From the NCBI GenBank assembly GCA_050014415.1, contig JBEKDJ010000208.1, positions 1 through 8,162 on the forward strand: 8,162 bases of DNA, written 5' to 3'. Source of the DNA: JBEKDJ01 sp050014415. Its GTDB lineage: Bacteria > Desulfobacterota > BSN033 > UBA1163. Below the pieces are notes generated by a model. That model had not been told where the DNA came from and ran no database searches. It saw only the letters and a program-made list of their open reading frames with translations. The position numbers and the translations under genes were made by a program. Of the stretch, positions 6,427 to 8,162 are shown in pieces (within the stretch, counting starts at the first letter, position 1; every line of letters begins with the position of its first letter).

Positions 6427-6905
6427 GCTGAATAATTAATCAGTTTCTTTCAATGATTTCCGCCCTCTTTCTCTTCATCTCCCGATCTGCTACTCCCTTC
6501 TCCTCTATTGATTATCTCTAACTGGTATTTCTTCGATTCGTTTTCATCATCTCTGCCGTTCTTAAAGTCGAGACAACATTTCGTGCTACATTTAGGAGAC
6601 GGCAATTAAAAATCGAAGCCCCAATCTTTGGGAGCAATCAAGACAGCTTCGATAGCAATGATTCCCCTCGCTACCCCTAGCTCAACTAAAATGATTACAC
6701 TTTTTCTTTCGTTGCTTAAAGAATGTTAGCACTGATGTGAATATCCTTCTCTACCCCGATCTCAATTGTTTCCCTTATAATTCCTGTTCTTCAAATTGTA
6801 ACAGAAACAGAGATTCTTTCCTTCTTATTCTTTTTGGTCGTTTTCTTCCTTTGGCTTGTATAATTTCTATGATTTCAATGTTAAAGAAAAACTAAGATGA
6901 GATGA
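6427..6905. other. Gene-free, pyrimidine-rich stretch
   Basis: No reading frame with a plausible start and ribosome binding site was found on either strand. The plus strand is strongly T/C-rich. Two short segments about 100 bases apart (around 6667-6694 and 6751-6775) share 'CTACCCC..' and 'CTCAA' blocks, a possible degenerate repeat. Minus-strand positions 6725 down to 6606 are stop-free for 39 codons (containing NERKSVIILVELGVARGIIA) but lack a start codon. A perfect TATAAT at 6859-6864 has no good -35 partner. The stretch may be remnant or a non-coding transcript unit. Confidence 0.4.
6608..6653 (-). terminator. Intrinsic-terminator-like hairpin oriented for minus-strand transcription
   Basis: ATCGAAGC (6612-6619) and GCTTCGAT (6646-6653) form a perfect 8-bp stem. 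An inner hairpin CCCAA-TCT-TTGGG (6620-6632) sits inside it. On the minus strand the stem is followed at once by a run of five T (plus-strand A 6608-6612) and AATT. On the plus strand no T run follows, so the signal is directional and would end a transcript coming from the right. Confidence 0.5.
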
Positions 6906-6910
6906 AGGTG

Positions 6911-7076
6911 GTGCTCCCAAACCCCCTTAACACCCGATCCGGTAATAGGGCATGGTCGGCTTGCTGTAATTAAATCAACCCAAGGGAGGAATCCGTAATC
7001 GGCCAAAGGGCGACCTCCTAGCCAGCGCTAGCATTGAAAAAGGGGGCCGACATGATTATACTGCATCTGGGAGGTG
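6911..7076 (+). promoter_or_regulatory. Candidate structured 5' leader of the 7084 gene, unassigned RNA class
   Basis: Several pairings crowd this stretch: CCCCCTT (6922-6928) with AAGGGGG (7040-7046); GTCGGC (6955-6960) with GCCGAC (7046-7051); GGAGG (6985-6989) with CCTCC (7014-7018); and an internal hairpin of two three/two-base stem blocks closed over AAA (6999-7013). The first two pairings cross rather than nest. ACCTCC (7013-7018) is also an exact 6-base complement of the Shine-Dalgarno region GGAGGT (7070-7075). The blocks ATCCGGTAAT (6937-6946) and ATCCGTAAT (6991-6999) are near-repeats. I compared it by eye with GEMM, c-di-GMP-II, cobalamin, TPP, fluoride and T-box cores and found no match. 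A translational regulatory leader is inference. Confidence 0.35.
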
Positions 7077-7083
7077 AAAACAG

Positions 7084-7716
7084 ATGAGAAAAAACATAAT
7101 TTTGTTGTTGATCGGTGCGCTTATTCTGTTCTTTGCCACTGAAGGTGCGTTTGCAATTCCTGTAAAAGGAACACCCCCTCAGTATATCGGTTTAGGTGAA
7201 TTCCAAAATCCGGTTCAAGGGATTAATTTCACCCTTCTTCAGAAGGAGGCTCTAAATCCCAATGCGCCGGTGATTAAACATGCCTATGCGGTTGATCGAG
7301 GAATCTATGGAACTATTCTAAGGATCTATATTGAGCCGGAAGACCCGAATGGGGACATGGAGAAAATTACGACCCCTGTTGATCAAGTTGGCTATGGTCA
7401 CTACCCAACCGATTTCATTATTCTGAAGCCCCCGTACAGAAAGGACTTCAAAGGGTATATCCAATTGAACACGTTTAGTTACAAGACATCCATGATGGAC
7501 GAATGGGTAAGAAATTACGTGACGGTTGCTGTGATCGATAAGACGGGCGAAGTGAGCAATGAGTTTGTGTTCCCCTTTACTTTTGAGACGGGAGTTGGAC
7601 CGGCTCCCAGCCCTCCAGCACCTTTTGACGAGGGAGAATCACCGAAGTTAGGATTCGTGTTCATTAACCTCTATAATCCGTTCCGGATGGGCGGAGGGAA
7701 TGGTAATTTCAACTGA
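7084..7716 (+). CDS. Exported protein of unknown function, probable Ig-like beta domain
   Basis: The product is 210 residues. A clear signal peptide (about 1-24) ends in 'GAFA' before Ile25. The mature part contains 'LNPNAPVIKHAYAVDRGIYG', 'TILRIYIEPEDPNGDMEKI' (acidic DPNGD at 87-91, like a calcium-binding turn), 'VGYGHYPTDFIILKPPYRKD' and 'FKGYIQLNTFSY', then 'YVTVAVIDKTGEVSNEFVFP'. The alternating hydrophobic pattern and final 'V.D..G..S' strand suggest one Ig-like or fibronectin-like domain. A Pro-rich linker (PAPSPPAP, 173-180) and a Gly/Asn-rich end follow. I do not recognise a named family, though similar hypothetical secreted proteins seem familiar from environmental genomes. GGGAGG (7069-7074) precedes the ATG by 9 bases, after an unusual potentially structured leader. 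It lies 701 bases from pilY1, so a shared transcript is not supported. Confidence 0.8.
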   Translation: MRKNIILLLIGALILFFATEGAFAIPVKGTPPQYIGLGEFQNPVQGINFTLLQKEALNPNAPVIKHAYAVDRGIYGTILRIYIEPEDPNGDMEKITTPVDQVGYGHYPTDFIILKPPYRKDFKGYIQLNTFSYKTSMMDEWVRNYVTVAVIDKTGEVSNEFVFPFTFETGVGPAPSPPAPFDEGESPKLGFVFINLYNPFRMGGGNGNFN

Positions 7717-7744
7717 GATGCGAACTGGCTGGGTTTGTGGCATC

Positions 7745-7770
7745 GAAATAAAAAAACTATTTCTTCTTTT
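7745..7770 (+). terminator. Possible weak terminator after the 7084 gene
   Basis: GAAATA (7745-7750) pairs with TATTTC (7758-7763) and is followed by TTCTTTT (7764-7770). The stem is entirely AT except the closing G-C pair, so it is weak, but its location 28 bases after the stop codon and the T-rich tail fit a terminator. Confidence 0.35.
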
Positions 7771-7927
7771 AGAGAGGAGGTCTAAACTTAATCCTTGACC
7801 ATGATAATATAGGCGATGCGTAAGTGAAGAGATGGGGCAAGGCTCCTCGGAATCGACCTACAGTGTCCCGTTCCGTTAGGGAGGGTCTAAGACTCCGCCC
7901 GTTACTCGGCTTGTAATCAAGGAGTAA
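7771..7927. other. Non-coding stretch before the DUF4160 remnant
   Basis: No gene with a start codon and ribosome binding site is supported. AGAGGAGG at 7773-7780 looks like a Shine-Dalgarno sequence but no start codon follows at a useful distance. A plus-strand frame reading VKRWGKAPRNRPTVSRSVRE is open around 7823-7914; such Arg-rich frames are often translations of non-coding DNA. The stretch may hold the breakpoint that removed the start of the DUF4160 gene. Confidence 0.35.
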
Positions 7928-8107
7928 TGTCAAGGAAAGAAGGCTTCGGTAGCCATTGACGACGGACGGCTTCTTGCCGGTGATTTTCCACCTCGCCAAC
8001 TTCGGATGGTGCAGGTCCCGATTGACATTCACAGGGACGAACTGATTGCAGACTGGGGACTCGCCGTTGCCGGTGATGAACCGTTTCGTATCGCGCCGCT
8101 TCAGTAA
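7928..8107 (+). pseudogene. DUF4160 gene, N-terminally truncated
   Basis: From 7928 the frame reads CQGKKASVAIDDGRLLAGDF, then PPRQLRMVQVPIDIHRDELI and ADWGLAVAGDEPFRIAPLQ, ending at TAA 8105-8107. The segments 'DGRLLAGDFPPRQLRMVQ' and 'IHRDELIADWGLAVAGDEPF' followed by 'RIAPL' are the typical C-terminal two thirds of DUF4160 (usual form 'HKDELMADWELA...FKIEPL'). An in-frame TAA at 7925-7927 blocks extension, and the expected N-terminal 'PPHFHA'-type motif is absent upstream in all plus frames. The start is therefore missing, and about 60 of some 85-90 residues remain. The first in-frame ATG (8009) would leave only 33 residues. DUF4160 genes are commonly followed by DUF2442, as here, in a small pair sometimes suggested to be toxin-antitoxin-like; its function is not established. 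Confidence 0.72.
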
Positions 8108-8117
8108 GGAGAATATC

Positions 8118-8162
8118 ATGGTGATACTACTTGATGTCATCAGCGTAAAAACTCGTGACGAC
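8118..8162 (+). CDS. Start of a DUF2442 family gene (3' end outside window)
   Basis: ATG at 8118 is preceded by AAGGAG (8106-8111), which overlaps the stop codon of the DUF4160 remnant, giving a 10-base gap typical of translationally coupled pairs. The 15 visible residues, MVILLDVISVKTRDD, match the usual N-terminus of DUF2442 (hydrophobic start, then 'DVISV'). The pairing with DUF4160 is a frequent arrangement, which strengthens the call. Only the first strand of the domain is visible, so the integrity of the gene cannot be judged. GTG at 8121 is an alternative start but is less well placed. Confidence 0.6.
   Translation, partial: MVILLDVISVKTRDD

Noticed and set aside
6911..7076. Second GEMM or other known riboswitch before the exported protein gene
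   Set aside because: The GEMM core blocks (GCAAACC, GCAAAGCC, GGGTTGCCG) are absent, and no other class I know fits. It is kept only as an unassigned structured leader.
7823..7914. Arg-rich frame VKRWGKAPRNRPTVSRSVRE as a gene or group II intron fragment
   Set aside because: There is no ribosome binding site or conserved domain, and no intron domain V or reverse transcriptase motif is visible nearby.
7769..8140. 123-residue minus-strand reading frame
   Set aside because: It is antisense to the clear DUF4160 remnant and the DUF2442 start, and its sequence is low-information Arg/Ser/Leu without a recognisable motif.
1..8162. CRISPR arrays, tRNA or rRNA genes, insertion sequences
   Set aside because: No regularly spaced direct repeats, no tRNA-like TPsiC arm with acceptor pairing, no rRNA signature and no transposase motif were seen.

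Overview
The window holds a type IV pilus minor-pilin/PilY1 operon with its whole control region, flanked by partly decayed intergenic DNA. The gene order (pilV, pilW, pilX, a small exported protein, pilY1), a sigma-54 promoter, a GEMM-I (c-di-GMP-I) riboswitch and a DUF6982-like protein together suggest a Gram-negative, Geobacter-like Desulfobacterota or Nitrospirota bacterium. This taxonomic guess rests on style of gene content, not on a marker gene.

Layout. Positions 2-304 are the 3' end of a DUF6982-like gene running in from the left. Positions 305-745 are mostly non-coding: a long stem-loop (381-439), then a perfect 10-bp inverted repeat overlapping a sigma-70-like promoter, followed by a short, apparently frameshifted reading-frame remnant. 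Positions 748-923 are the operon control region: a -24/-12 promoter, a complete GEMM-I aptamer and an intrinsic terminator. Positions 946-6382 carry five same-strand genes, each with its own Shine-Dalgarno sequence. Positions 6383-7083 contain no convincing gene, but hold a terminator-like hairpin oriented for minus-strand transcription and, just before the next gene, a leader with several competing pairings. Positions 7084-7716 encode an exported protein of unknown function. Positions 7928-8162 hold an N-terminally truncated DUF4160 gene and the start of a DUF2442 gene.

How it works together. PilV, PilW and PilX are minor (pseudo)pilins, and PilY1 is the large von Willebrand A/beta-propeller tip protein. 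In known systems these form the complex that primes pilus assembly and sits at the fibre tip. Transcription would need RpoN and an enhancer-binding activator, and the 5' leader would then be read through or terminated according to c-di-GMP. The aptamer has G at the position that separates c-di-GMP from cyclic AMP-GMP binders, so c-di-GMP is the predicted ligand. A nine-G run near the 3' end of pilY1 could add a stochastic layer, because slippage either way gives a premature stop. The most unusual observations are this riboswitch with its repeated terminator arm, the G9 tract, and the unassigned structured leader before the 7084 gene.
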